Assembly: GCA_913061095.1 (NCBI GenBank)
Contig: CAJXVM010000009.1
Location: 124,001-188,000, forward strand
Direction of reading: 5' to 3'
DNA length: 64,000 nt
Source: an uncultured Ignavibacteria bacterium
GTDB lineage: Bacteria; Bacteroidota; Ignavibacteria; SZUA-365
Shown here: positions 56,595-64,000 of the stretch, piece by piece
Layout: the number at the start of each line of letters is the position of its first letter
Numbering within the stretch: the first letter of the stretch is position 1
Made by a program: the position numbers and the translations under genes
Notes under the pieces: generated by a model
The model's input: the letters and a program-made list of their open reading frames with translations, nothing else
Database searches by the model: none
What the model was told of the DNA's origin: nothing

Positions 56595-56606
56595 GGCCCT
56601 TTCTTT
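56582..56606 (+). terminator. Terminator of the rightward arm
   Basis: AAAGGGCC and GGCCCTTT (8-bp stem, 5-nt loop) are followed by CTTT; the stop codon lies in the loop. It ends the operon that starts at 53274. Confidence 0.7.
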
Positions 56607-56676
56607 ATCTCCGGGCGCCATATAGGGGCATTCATATTTCCCAAACAAAAAATCTGATATGGCTTTTCCCTGGCGG

Positions 56677-56690
56677 AGGTACCGGTACCT
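56677..56690. repeat. 14-bp palindrome
   Basis: AGGTACCGGTACCT is a perfect palindrome. The following TGCG makes GGTACCTGCG, a string also present at 51676-51685 beside the tandem operators. A shared regulatory site at both ends of the element is possible. Confidence 0.35.
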
Positions 56691-56851
56691 GCGTTCCACT
56701 GCCGGGGCGTAAAGGGAGGCTCATTTTGGGAAGAAGTGTTTTGATTGCGATTTGGCACCTGCTGCCTCGCTTGTTGCCCGATTTCAACGTAGCTTTGCGG
56801 GTCTCATCGGACATCCGTATCTTCTGACATCCAATCAAGACGGGAGATCAG

Positions 56852-56935
56852 ATGCCGATTCCTGATTTTCAGACGATCATGCTGCCGTTACTCGAAGTTG
56901 CGAAGGACGGGGAGGGGTTTCATGATGCCTGCTGA
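56852..56935 (+). pseudogene. Truncated 5' end of an Mrr-type restriction endonuclease gene
   Basis: GGGAGA lies before ATG 56852. The 27 codons MPIPDFQTIMLPLLEVAKDG, then EGFHDAC, match the N-terminal helix of the Mrr winged-helix domain. The frame then stops at TGA 56933-56935. The rest of the gene is missing, and the next open frame starts within it in a different phase. A deletion or insertion junction must lie at about 56920-56935. Confidence 0.55.
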
Positions 56936-57634
56936 TCCCAACGAGCCGTTCGACTCTGATCCGCAGCAGATCGGTTGGATCTGGACGTGCAATGAAGAAG
57001 GAACAAGCCAAGGCTGTGATCACACGGTACAGATCATCCCGGCTAATCCGACAGGGATAGAACTGTCGCCGCTGTATCTGCATTTCGAAGCGGAGCGAGG
57101 TGGAGCCGTACCGGCAAAGCAAAACGCACAGCTCTGGACAGGTGGTGGACTTGCGATGCCGTGGACAGCTGTTCCTGATGCATGGTGGTTCGACACTCAG
57201 CCTGCTACGGGAAGTCAGGCATCGCAGATTGAAGTACAACCGAACAGCACGTTGCTGGATGAGGGGATACATGAAAGCGATCTCCTTTTTAGCACTGCAA
57301 GCACGGCGGCGAATGTAATGGTGACCTATGCCATCCATAAGAGCCCCGGCGAAATCGAAGAGACATCTCCAGTAGAGTTTTCTGTGGAGGTATGGCCGCA
57401 GCCTGTATCAGTTGGAGGGTTGCTATTTATAAAACAAATAATGATTTACCAAAAGGAAGTAGAATCAGTTTATGTGATATACTAGGACGGGACTGGATTA
57501 CGAATGAGAAGATGCATGATAACTTCACGACGATGGACCTTGGAAACAAAAAGCTCCCTGTTGGAAGCTATGTATTACGAATACTGACTAGTCGAAATGA
57601 GTACTACACTCGCATGGTTTTTGTTGTTCCATAA
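56922..57634 (+). pseudogene. T9SS surface protein, 5'-truncated and frameshifted
   Basis: From ATG 56922 a frame encodes a BACON-like beta domain (LSPLYLHFEAERGGAVPAK, WTAVPDAWWFDTQP, QIEVQPNSTLLDEGIHE) and the start of a sorting domain, VEVWPQPVSVGG. After the A-run at 57431-57434 the reading changes: one additional A restores KTNNDLPKGSRISLCDILGR and VGSYVLRILTSRNEYYT to TAA 57634. There is no signal peptide and the 5' part is missing. A real frameshift or a homopolymer sequencing error are both possible. Confidence 0.7.
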
Positions 57635-57844
57635 AACTAGGTAATAGGATGGGTGGGTAATGCACTATATTAGGCATATGAAGCAGTGATTAATATCGCA
57701 TCTACTAAATACTGAAACCGCATAGGTGTAGATGCAACTATTAATATCTAAGTTAAAGTAACATTATTGGTAGGAGGCAATCCCGAAAAACGTGAGCGCA
57801 ATTGTGCGTCAGAACGCATTAGTTATATACATTATGAAGAAATT
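57635..57844. other. AT-rich intergenic region
   Basis: 210 bp of clearly higher AT content than the sequence to the left. No gene or obvious promoter can be assigned with confidence. Confidence 0.3.
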
Positions 57845-59167
57845 ATGAATGGGATCATGAGAATAGTGAAACGTCGTGAGATTCTATTATTAGCGTCTAT
57901 CGGCTTCATTCTAGTATTGACGGATAGTACGGCTGAAGCGCAGATATGGGAGCGAAAGGCATTTCGTTTGCCAAACAACCAATTACTGACAAGTCGTACT
58001 GAGATTTTCTTTAATTCACGCGATACAGGGTGGCTTCACAGCGGTGGATATCTCAATAATGGTAATTATATCGGTGATGTACTAAGAAGCACAGATGCTG
58101 GAGATTCATGGCAGCTTATGCTCGACAGCATTGACAGATTCTATGCATTTAATGCTACGAGCCTGTGGGCAATACAAAATGATAGTCTGTTGATGAGTGT
58201 TGATGGCGGAAGAACGTGGGATGGTATTCAGTTTCATCAGCAGGTACAACAGATGTACTTCAGTGATCGGGCGCATGGATTGGCGTTAATACCGGATGGA
58301 GAAAAGTGTCTTTATACTAGTGACGGAGGACGGAGTTGGTTGAGCGCTGACAGTTTGGTTGCGCAGTCATATAAACAAGGATTTAGCTTCCCGACTCCAA
58401 GTATCGGATGGATGGTGGCAGATAGGAGCCCCTTTGCTATTGGTAACGGAATGATAGCTCGTACGAATAATGGTGGTAAATCATGGATATACCAAGAGCT
58501 CTACCCAGATTATCAGGTGCCTGTTCTACATAGTGTGCTGTTCGTAGATACCTTACATGGTATAGCTACGGGTCCTGGTCATGTACTAACGACCTCAGAT
58601 GGAGGTAACAGCTGGTCTAGAGAATACATACCCACGAGTGGATGGGCTATGGCGAAATCGGAAAGCAACGTAATATATGCATCCGGATGGAATGGTGATA
58701 TTCTATATTCCGACGATAGGGGAAAAAATTGGCAAACAATACAAACAGGAAGTAAAAATACGTTCACGCATATATATGCAGAAGGTACTGGAGGTAAGAT
58801 TGTAGCATTTGCGCGCATCTCCGAAGCAGAAGGAGAGCTTCTAATCGCAGAAGAGGTAAAGCTGTTGTCTGCTGAGGAACGCTGGACGAATAATGCAGAG
58901 AGCAATATCGTATTAAGTGTGTACCCGATGCCATTTATGGACAAAATACACTCTGAAATAATCGCACCAGTAGGTGAGTATCTATATGTTAGTGTTTTCA
59001 GGCTGTCCGGGCAAATGGTGTATCATGAAAAATTAGGTATCAGTACGTCTGATCTGATAAATTGGGAATGGCAGCCGAGTGCTATCAACTTAGATGCCGG
59101 GTCGTATATGTTGGTTGTGTATTCACGCAGTTCATATAGAAGCATCATATTGCAATACAATAAATAA
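57845..59167 (+). CDS. BNR-repeat (Ycf48-like) T9SS protein
   Basis: 440 aa from ATG 57845; ATG 57857 is an alternative, and a longer frame from 57767 is unlikely. The signal peptide is ILLLASIGFILVLTDSTAEAQ. Repeats of the BNR/Asp-box type appear throughout: RSTDAGDSW, SVDGGRTW, TSDGGRSW, RTNNGGKSW, TSDGGNSW, YSDDRGKNW, giving a beta-propeller. It ends in a T9SS type A domain (LSVYPMPF, VFRLSGQMVY, GSYMLVVY). Codon use is AT-rich. It is followed 27 bp later by the peptidase gene and probably shares its transcript. Confidence 0.8.
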   Translation: MNGIMRIVKRREILLLASIGFILVLTDSTAEAQIWERKAFRLPNNQLLTSRTEIFFNSRDTGWLHSGGYLNNGNYIGDVLRSTDAGDSWQLMLDSIDRFYAFNATSLWAIQNDSLLMSVDGGRTWDGIQFHQQVQQMYFSDRAHGLALIPDGEKCLYTSDGGRSWLSADSLVAQSYKQGFSFPTPSIGWMVADRSPFAIGNGMIARTNNGGKSWIYQELYPDYQVPVLHSVLFVDTLHGIATGPGHVLTTSDGGNSWSREYIPTSGWAMAKSESNVIYASGWNGDILYSDDRGKNWQTIQTGSKNTFTHIYAEGTGGKIVAFARISEAEGELLIAEEVKLLSAEERWTNNAESNIVLSVYPMPFMDKIHSEIIAPVGEYLYVSVFRLSGQMVYHEKLGISTSDLINWEWQPSAINLDAGSYMLVVYSRSSYRSIILQYNK

Positions 59168-59194
59168 AGTACTTATTATGGAGAAGGAGTTGGT

Positions 59195-62100
59195 ATGTCC
59201 AGATCATTAGTATGGTTTATGCTTGGATTCATGATACTAATAATTAATTGCGATCCGTCACATGCTGGGAAGAACAGCAACGCGCGGCAGCAGCTAACGG
59301 ATGGACAGAATGCGAGACTGTTACGTCCCTCGGTTAGGTCTTGCAAAATACCGAAAGATGTCCTTGTTCAAGGCACAGCAAGGATGATCGCGGATGATTA
59401 TATAGGGCGATATTTTAAGGATCTATATGTTGATGCAAGTGCAGATCTGGTTCATACAGAAAGAATAGCAAATCGAAGTCTGGAACACAATGTATACCAG
59501 CAATATCACCACGGAACAATTGTATTGGATTCGTACGTAATAGTATCAGTTGCAAACGAAGGGCGTATAGTGTCAGTATCAGCTAGCACTATGAAGATTA
59601 AAGGTGTTGATCTATCGCCGTCGATCAGTAAGAGCACTGCTCTTGAACTCGCAATGAGTTCATTAGGCATGAGCAGCAGCAGTGAGCGAAGACCGGATAA
59701 AATGAATTTATGTATTGTGCATGGCAGTGATACTACAGCGACTCTTGCATGGCGGATAGAGTACGGGGCGAATAGAAAACAAAATCCTGTTGAGATGTTG
59801 ATTTCAGCAAAGGACGGCGTCATATTAGAGTTAGTTGAGCCGATAAGTAGATCAGAAAATGGGAAAGGACGAGTGTTTAGCCCTGATCCGATAACAAGAT
59901 CTGGTGATAACACTCTTTGGGACAATAATAACACTAACTATCATCCTGTAAGTACATATTACGTTGATAATGTCGATCTACTGGAGCTTGACGATCCTGA
60001 CAACAATAAATACTATCTACGTGGTAAATATAGTTACTCAGTTGATTGGCGTGATCCAGTTGTAAGCATAATGGAGGAGAGTAATTCATCTGATTTTAAC
60101 TATACGAGGGATCAGCCGGGTTTCGAGGAAGTGAACATATACTACCATATTGATTGCTTCCGACGCTATATTGCATCACTAGGCATAAACCCATTGTTCG
60201 GATCATCGCAAGAACAATACATCTCTTTCGACGCCCATGGTTTTAATGGCGACCATGGTGCGGGGTATTGGAATAACATCAATGGGAAACCATTGCTTGA
60301 TTATGGTGATGGGATAAATGAAAATGATGTTGTTGATTCAGGAGAAGATCAGGATGTAATCATCCACGAATATACACATGCGATTCATGACGCATTGATG
60401 GGTACATCGTGGCCGCCGCAAATGGATGAAAATTCGATAGCTGAAGGAAGCGCTGACTATCTTGCAGTGAGCTACAGGCACAGCATTAATAGCCAGTATC
60501 AATATGGGAGGGTGTTTCCGTGGCATCATAACGATAATTCCATAGTGGTGCTTGGCCAACCTAGATACGTTGTCGATACTGACCCGAATAATCCCAAGAG
60601 GTATCCTACGCACTGGATAAATATTTATGCAGCAGGTTCTGTTTGGGCTTGTACTATGATGGATTTAGAAGCGAGCAGCACATATAGTATCGGAAGAGAC
60701 AAGACGAATGCACTTCTTCTTGGTTCTTTTTCATTCGCTTCTTCTACAACATCTGCTCCGAGACATATGTATCACATTATGCAAGTAGACGCGATTGAGT
60801 ATGACGGTGAAGACTTAGCATCAATTGGTCATGTGTTCTATGAGCGCGGATTCTTTAATGGAATTGGTACGCAACCAAGCCATACTATAAGTGCAAACAT
60901 AGTAAGTAACTTAGCACTAGATGAAGCCTATTGGATCAACGGGCAGATCTCAATCGCTCCTTCGGTCGATGTAACAGTGGAGGCATCCTCATTTCTCTAT
61001 ATTGGGCCGAATTCGAAATTATCGGTTGGGTCCGGATCCTCTCTAACAATCAAGGATGCAGCCTGGTTAGTTGCATTAGAGAATGGGGCGATTGAAGTAA
61101 GTGACGGTGGATATCTAGCACTTGAAGGGACGGCCGCTGTCCTGTTAGAGAGTGGTATAATACGGTGCTTGGGCTCAGGAAGCATCTCTATAAACGATTC
61201 TCGTGGCCTCCGTGGAAGTGGTACCCTCTCCAATGCTAATATCACTTCGATACACGGCATTGATATTCGCGAGGACCAAGCTATAGTGATGCAGGACGGT
61301 GGTGTCTTCGAATTCGATTGTGCCCCAGACAATCAGCCGCAGTACTTTCTTAACAGCGGCAATATCACGTTTCAAGGAAGCATTGATGAGTATGTTTTTG
61401 GTTCATGCCTGGACGAAATACGTGTTCACGCTTCCGGCGCCTTCGTTTCGGAAGCTGGAACCATATTGCAAAATCTACCTACGCTGATATCATGGGACAA
61501 TGCCGTGTTGGAAAGCAATGGGGATCAACCGGAACCATGTGAGTGGTTGTTCCGATCTGGTGCAGCGCTTGATATCTATACGTCACTTGTTGCCACATAC
61601 ACCACCTTTGGAGGTAGCACCATGCTCGGAATGCCCCCGGAAGAATGGGATGGAGTATTGGTTGGTGACGTGACTTCTTGGATCGATTTGGACTATTGCA
61701 CTGTGCAGGACGTTTATGTAGATCCTGTGTACAGCGGTAGCGGAATTCACTTCTACCAATCCGGAGTACAGTACATCAGCAGGATACGGAACAGTCGCAT
61801 TCTCCGGAACACTGGTGGTCAGTATAAGCATGGAGATGGTATCTTCCTGCAACCTGGGAATGCCTTTTCATATGTTAAGTTGGAGTGCTCAGAAATCAAT
61901 CAGGACTGGTACACCGGCTTTACCAGTGTTGGAAGCTACCCACGCATCTTCGACAGCAAGATCATGTACAACAACGTAGGAATTGGAGTCAGTGCCTCCT
62001 CAATCCTCACCATGCAGAGAAGTTGTGTCGAAGGGCATGTTTTTGAAGGAATCGATGTTAATGCATCAGAACTTTCTTTTGCATCGCAAGGCACAGCCGG

Positions 62101-63331
62101 TGGGAATAGAGTCGTTGGAAATGCGAACCAACAACTGGATGTAACCAACGGTTCGGTTGTGTACGGCGGGTGGGATCCGGCAGGAGGCAACAACTTCGAA
62201 GGACACGACAATAACATCAGTTCGACAACCCAAGCCTGGGCCGCAAACGTCAGCGGTTCCACGGCATACCTTCAGCAGAATTGGTTCGGCTTGGTGCCTG
62301 GTATATACGATCCAGTGACCGGGTATTGTTATCTCACGGCGACGCAGGCGACACAGCTTTTCAATGGTGCTACGATTCTATATGATCCTGCTCATTGCAG
62401 CGAGATACTGCCCAATTGCTCGACCGAATGTCCGGAGCTGCTTCAAAATTCCAGCGTTGTTGCTTCATTTAGCAAACAATCATCCTTACCCACCTATGCT
62501 AGTGGCTTTTCACAACTACGTGCATACGCAAGAGCAGGGAATTTTGCTGAAGTGTATCGTTTCGTAGGTGCAAGCTTACCCAATAATGTATCCGGTTCTC
62601 TTGCGAAGCAATATACCTCCTATTTGATGCATCTTGAAAACGAGCACGTGCGGAATCATCCAGATACCATTGCAGTGAGTCGGAGCCGTTTGAAGGCATT
62701 TCTGTTGTCGCGTTTAGGCACATCAAATAGGTCTGAAGCAAAGGCAGCGATCTTGAATGTACTTGCTCGTAGCTTGTTCGCTCTTGAAGATATTTATGGT
62801 GCGGATAATCGAATCAGTCAGCTTCGCAATTTGTATCCAAACAGTCCTTATGCACAGGATATTCTTCCGGTGCTTCAACTTGTGGCGATGGCTCAGAGAG
62901 ATTCAGTAAAGATGGACAATACGATATCACTTATGCAGTCAGCAGGCTTCTCAGCAGATGAGATGCGTCTAGCTCGAGCAATGAAACGAGCTTACCATCG
63001 ATTCCGGCCACAATCGCCTTCTCCAAAGCGTGTTTTCGTTTTTGATGACTATCAAGCTCATCCTCAAGCAGTATCTTTGGATGTCAAGAACTATCCAAAT
63101 CCATTTAATCCGACAACGGTGATCGAATACGTACTCCCTGAATCTGGATATGTAAAGTTGCTCGTGTACGATCCGCTTGGACGTGAAGCTGCGGCACTCG
63201 TGGATGAAAAGCAGGTTTCAGGAGTTCATTCCGCTGTTTTCGACGCAGGAAGTTCTCCTTCGGGTATCTACATGTACATCCTGATCACGCCTTCCAGACA
63301 GATAACTGGAAAGATGATGCTTGCAAGGTAA
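59195..63331 (+). CDS. Gluzincin metallopeptidase (M4/M36-like) with beta-helix and T9SS tail
   Basis: 1378 aa. GGAG lies before ATG 59195; the signal peptide ends near SHA. Residues about 50-215 form a propeptide of FTP/PepSY type. The zinc site is HEYTH at 391-395, with the third ligand in ENSIAEGSADYLAVSY (Glu412 or Glu417), as in fungalysin- and thermolysin-like enzymes. From about 560 to 1060 there is a parallel beta-helix-like repeat region. The last 85 residues contain YPNPFNPTTVIEYVLPESG and LLVYDPLGREAAALV, a T9SS sorting domain. It may degrade surface or environmental proteins. It lies on an AT-rich segment. Confidence 0.82.
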   Translation: MSRSLVWFMLGFMILIINCDPSHAGKNSNARQQLTDGQNARLLRPSVRSCKIPKDVLVQGTARMIADDYIGRYFKDLYVDASADLVHTERIANRSLEHNVYQQYHHGTIVLDSYVIVSVANEGRIVSVSASTMKIKGVDLSPSISKSTALELAMSSLGMSSSSERRPDKMNLCIVHGSDTTATLAWRIEYGANRKQNPVEMLISAKDGVILELVEPISRSENGKGRVFSPDPITRSGDNTLWDNNNTNYHPVSTYYVDNVDLLELDDPDNNKYYLRGKYSYSVDWRDPVVSIMEESNSSDFNYTRDQPGFEEVNIYYHIDCFRRYIASLGINPLFGSSQEQYISFDAHGFNGDHGAGYWNNINGKPLLDYGDGINENDVVDSGEDQDVIIHEYTHAIHDALMGTSWPPQMDENSIAEGSADYLAVSYRHSINSQYQYGRVFPWHHNDNSIVVLGQPRYVVDTDPNNPKRYPTHWINIYAAGSVWACTMMDLEASSTYSIGRDKTNALLLGSFSFASSTTSAPRHMYHIMQVDAIEYDGEDLASIGHVFYERGFFNGIGTQPSHTISANIVSNLALDEAYWINGQISIAPSVDVTVEASSFLYIGPNSKLSVGSGSSLTIKDAAWLVALENGAIEVSDGGYLALEGTAAVLLESGIIRCLGSGSISINDSRGLRGSGTLSNANITSIHGIDIREDQAIVMQDGGVFEFDCAPDNQPQYFLNSGNITFQGSIDEYVFGSCLDEIRVHASGAFVSEAGTILQNLPTLISWDNAVLESNGDQPEPCEWLFRSGAALDIYTSLVATYTTFGGSTMLGMPPEEWDGVLVGDVTSWIDLDYCTVQDVYVDPVYSGSGIHFYQSGVQYISRIRNSRILRNTGGQYKHGDGIFLQPGNAFSYVKLECSEINQDWYTGFTSVGSYPRIFDSKIMYNNVGIGVSASSILTMQRSCVEGHVFEGIDVNASELSFASQGTAGGNRVVGNANQQLDVTNGSVVYGGWDPAGGNNFEGHDNNISSTTQAWAANVSGSTAYLQQNWFGLVPGIYDPVTGYCYLTATQATQLFNGATILYDPAHCSEILPNCSTECPELLQNSSVVASFSKQSSLPTYASGFSQLRAYARAGNFAEVYRFVGASLPNNVSGSLAKQYTSYLMHLENEHVRNHPDTIAVSRSRLKAFLLSRLGTSNRSEAKAAILNVLARSLFALEDIYGADNRISQLRNLYPNSPYAQDILPVLQLVAMAQRDSVKMDNTISLMQSAGFSADEMRLARAMKRAYHRFRPQSPSPKRVFVFDDYQAHPQAVSLDVKNYPNPFNPTTVIEYVLPESGYVKLLVYDPLGREAAALVDEKQVSGVHSAVFDAGSSPSGIYMYILITPSRQITGKMMLAR

Positions 63332-63608
63332 ATCATCTTGAAATAGAGATAGAAACTGATGTCGATTTCTGGGCTGATGAAAGAACAGCCTCAAACATTT
63401 GTTTCTCAGTCTGACACATTATCGTGAAACCACAGGTGTTGAAGTCACTGAATGCACCAAGCAGAAATAGGGCAAGATGATATCCTGAATAGTAGGAAGA
63501 ATAGAAGCGTTCTTGTGCTGCTTCTACTCTGTGACCTGTCCTGTAGAAAGTACACCATGCCCTATGAACTGAATGACTTCAAGCTTCCAGAGGTAGCACA
63601 GGGATAAG

Positions 63609-63638
63609 TAGAAAAGTAGGCGACCGCCTACTTTTCTA
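63609..63638. terminator. Perfect 14-bp inverted repeat
   Basis: TAGAAAAGTAGGCG and its exact complement flank AC (a 13-bp stem with a GACC loop is the physical form). Being A/T-rich at the base on both sides, it works as a bidirectional terminator in principle. It stands 280 bp after the peptidase gene. Confidence 0.6.
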
Positions 63639-63729
63639 TGCCTTCACGATACGCGGATTCCACCAATTCACCTTCCAACCCTACCCTGCTCGACAAGAGC
63701 AGATCCGGCCTTCTTGGGGCGCCCCACAT

Positions 63730-63909
63730 TCAGGGCAAAAGTTGCTCTGAGAAGGGGTAGTTTAATAAAGTATATTATCATCCAGTTGGTAGAATCTCTG
63801 AGTTTTGCCCTGAAATCCTTTAATACGAGCTGGAATCGCCAAAATGGCAGGGCAAAAGTGGTGAGTTTTGCCCTGAATTTTGCCCTGATCCGGACAAGTT
63901 TTGCCCTGA
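63730..63909. repeat. Six copies of an 11-bp motif
   Basis: TTTTGCCCTGA occurs at 63803-63813, 63866-63876, 63878-63888 and 63899-63909 on the plus strand, and at 63730-63740 and (one mismatch) 63847-63857 on the minus strand. Five lie within 110 bp, just beyond the stop of the leftward gene entering from the right edge. The mixture of orientations and irregular spacing (12, 21 and 63 bp) suggest protein-binding sites rather than a satellite. Confidence 0.65.
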
Positions 63910-63931
63910 ATCAGTCACCACGGCGCTCTTC

Positions 63932-64000
63932 TCACCACACGAAGTAGTGAGTCCCGTCAGATTTCTTCGAGTCAATGCCGTACAGAGCGAGTTTTTTCCC
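63932..64000 (-). CDS. C-terminal end of an unidentified protein (partial)
   Basis: An open minus-strand frame enters from the window edge and stops at TGA (complement of 63932-63934). The 22 visible residues include ALYGIDSKKSDGTHYFVW. The aromatic end looks like a genuine C-terminus but is too short for a family call. The repeats at 63730-63909 lie directly downstream. Confidence 0.5.
   Translation of the reverse strand, partial: GKKLALYGIDSKKSDGTHYFVW

Larger units (their letters stand above)
63332..63931. other. Gene-poor region with hairpin and 11-bp repeats
   Basis: 600 bp with no convincing gene. A 16-codon frame (63558-63608: MPYELNDFKLPEVAQG) precedes the hairpin at 63609 and may be the relic of a small gene. 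Six copies of TTTTGCCCTGA occupy 63730-63909. Reading frames through the repeats give only FAL/RAK-type translations and are not accepted as genes. Confidence 0.5.

Noticed and set aside
63714-63947. 77-codon frame with repeated FALN words
   Set aside because: The words come from the 11-bp repeat read in phase by chance; start and ribosome site are lacking.
47748-64000. Right attachment site for the tRNA-Ser element
   Set aside because: I looked for a second copy of the tRNA 3' part to the right of the integrase and saw none, so no site is annotated.

Overview
The window looks like chromosome from a GC-rich member of the Bacteroidota/Chlorobiota/Ignavibacteria assemblage. Evidence: at least five (probably six) secreted proteins end in type IX secretion (T9SS) sorting domains, including a YPNPFNPTT-type tail. 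There is a SusC/CirA-like TonB receptor with a carboxypeptidase-regulatory-like N-terminus. A separate two-gene atpD-atpC unit is present, and clear Shine-Dalgarno sites (GGAGG type) precede most genes. The phylum is inference; no rRNA gene is present.

Layout. 1-10.4 kb: the end of a T9SS protein, a hairpin-derived tandem repeat, two exported proteins, a methyltransferase, a TPR/CHAT-like protein, and a TonB receptor divergent from two outer-membrane barrel proteins. 10.7-17.8 kb: an accessory block with a small winged-helix protein, a 56-aa protein next to a PD-(D/E)XK nuclease-like protein, a membrane-anchored coiled-coil GIY-YIG protein, a lipoprotein, an ASCH protein, and a Fic AMP-transferase bracketed by helically phased repeats. 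18-22.1 kb: a DUF2235 (Tle1-like) hydrolase convergent with a four-gene cluster holding a metallophosphoesterase and small conserved proteins. 22.5-28.2 kb: a VWA-domain T9SS protein and a neutral ceramidase-like enzyme. Two copies of a palindromic operator lie at 22.54 and 28.15 kb.

28.4-47.6 kb is mostly core or surface genes: DUF4153 membrane protein, a 1096-aa T9SS protein, YbaK-like deacylase, RlmI-like methyltransferase, a lipoprotein serine protease, a GH13-like protein lacking several catalytic residues, atpDC, mannose-1-phosphate guanylyltransferase, RlpA, and a polysaccharide-deacetylase-like protein.

At 47.67 kb a tRNA-Ser(UGA) abuts a tyrosine integrase. This begins an integrative element of about 9 kb with two divergent arms. 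The leftward arm carries integrase, a helix-turn-helix protein, a TOPRIM/ATPase replication protein and an unknown protein. The rightward arm carries a Gp157/Gam-like protein, an OB-like protein, DUF932, a zinc ribbon, RadC and a MORN-like protein. No capsid or conjugation genes are visible, and I found no matching right attachment site. From about 56.85 kb there are gene remnants (a truncated Mrr N-terminus and a frameshifted T9SS gene). These are followed by an AT-richer segment with a BNR-repeat T9SS protein and a 1378-aa metallopeptidase/beta-helix T9SS protein. The right edge has a perfect hairpin, six copies of an 11-bp motif, and the C-terminus of a leftward gene.

The best candidates for undescribed biology are the Fic locus with its phased repeats, the 56-aa/nuclease pair, and the DUF2235-metallophosphoesterase neighbourhood whose operator-like palindrome recurs at the ceramidase gene.
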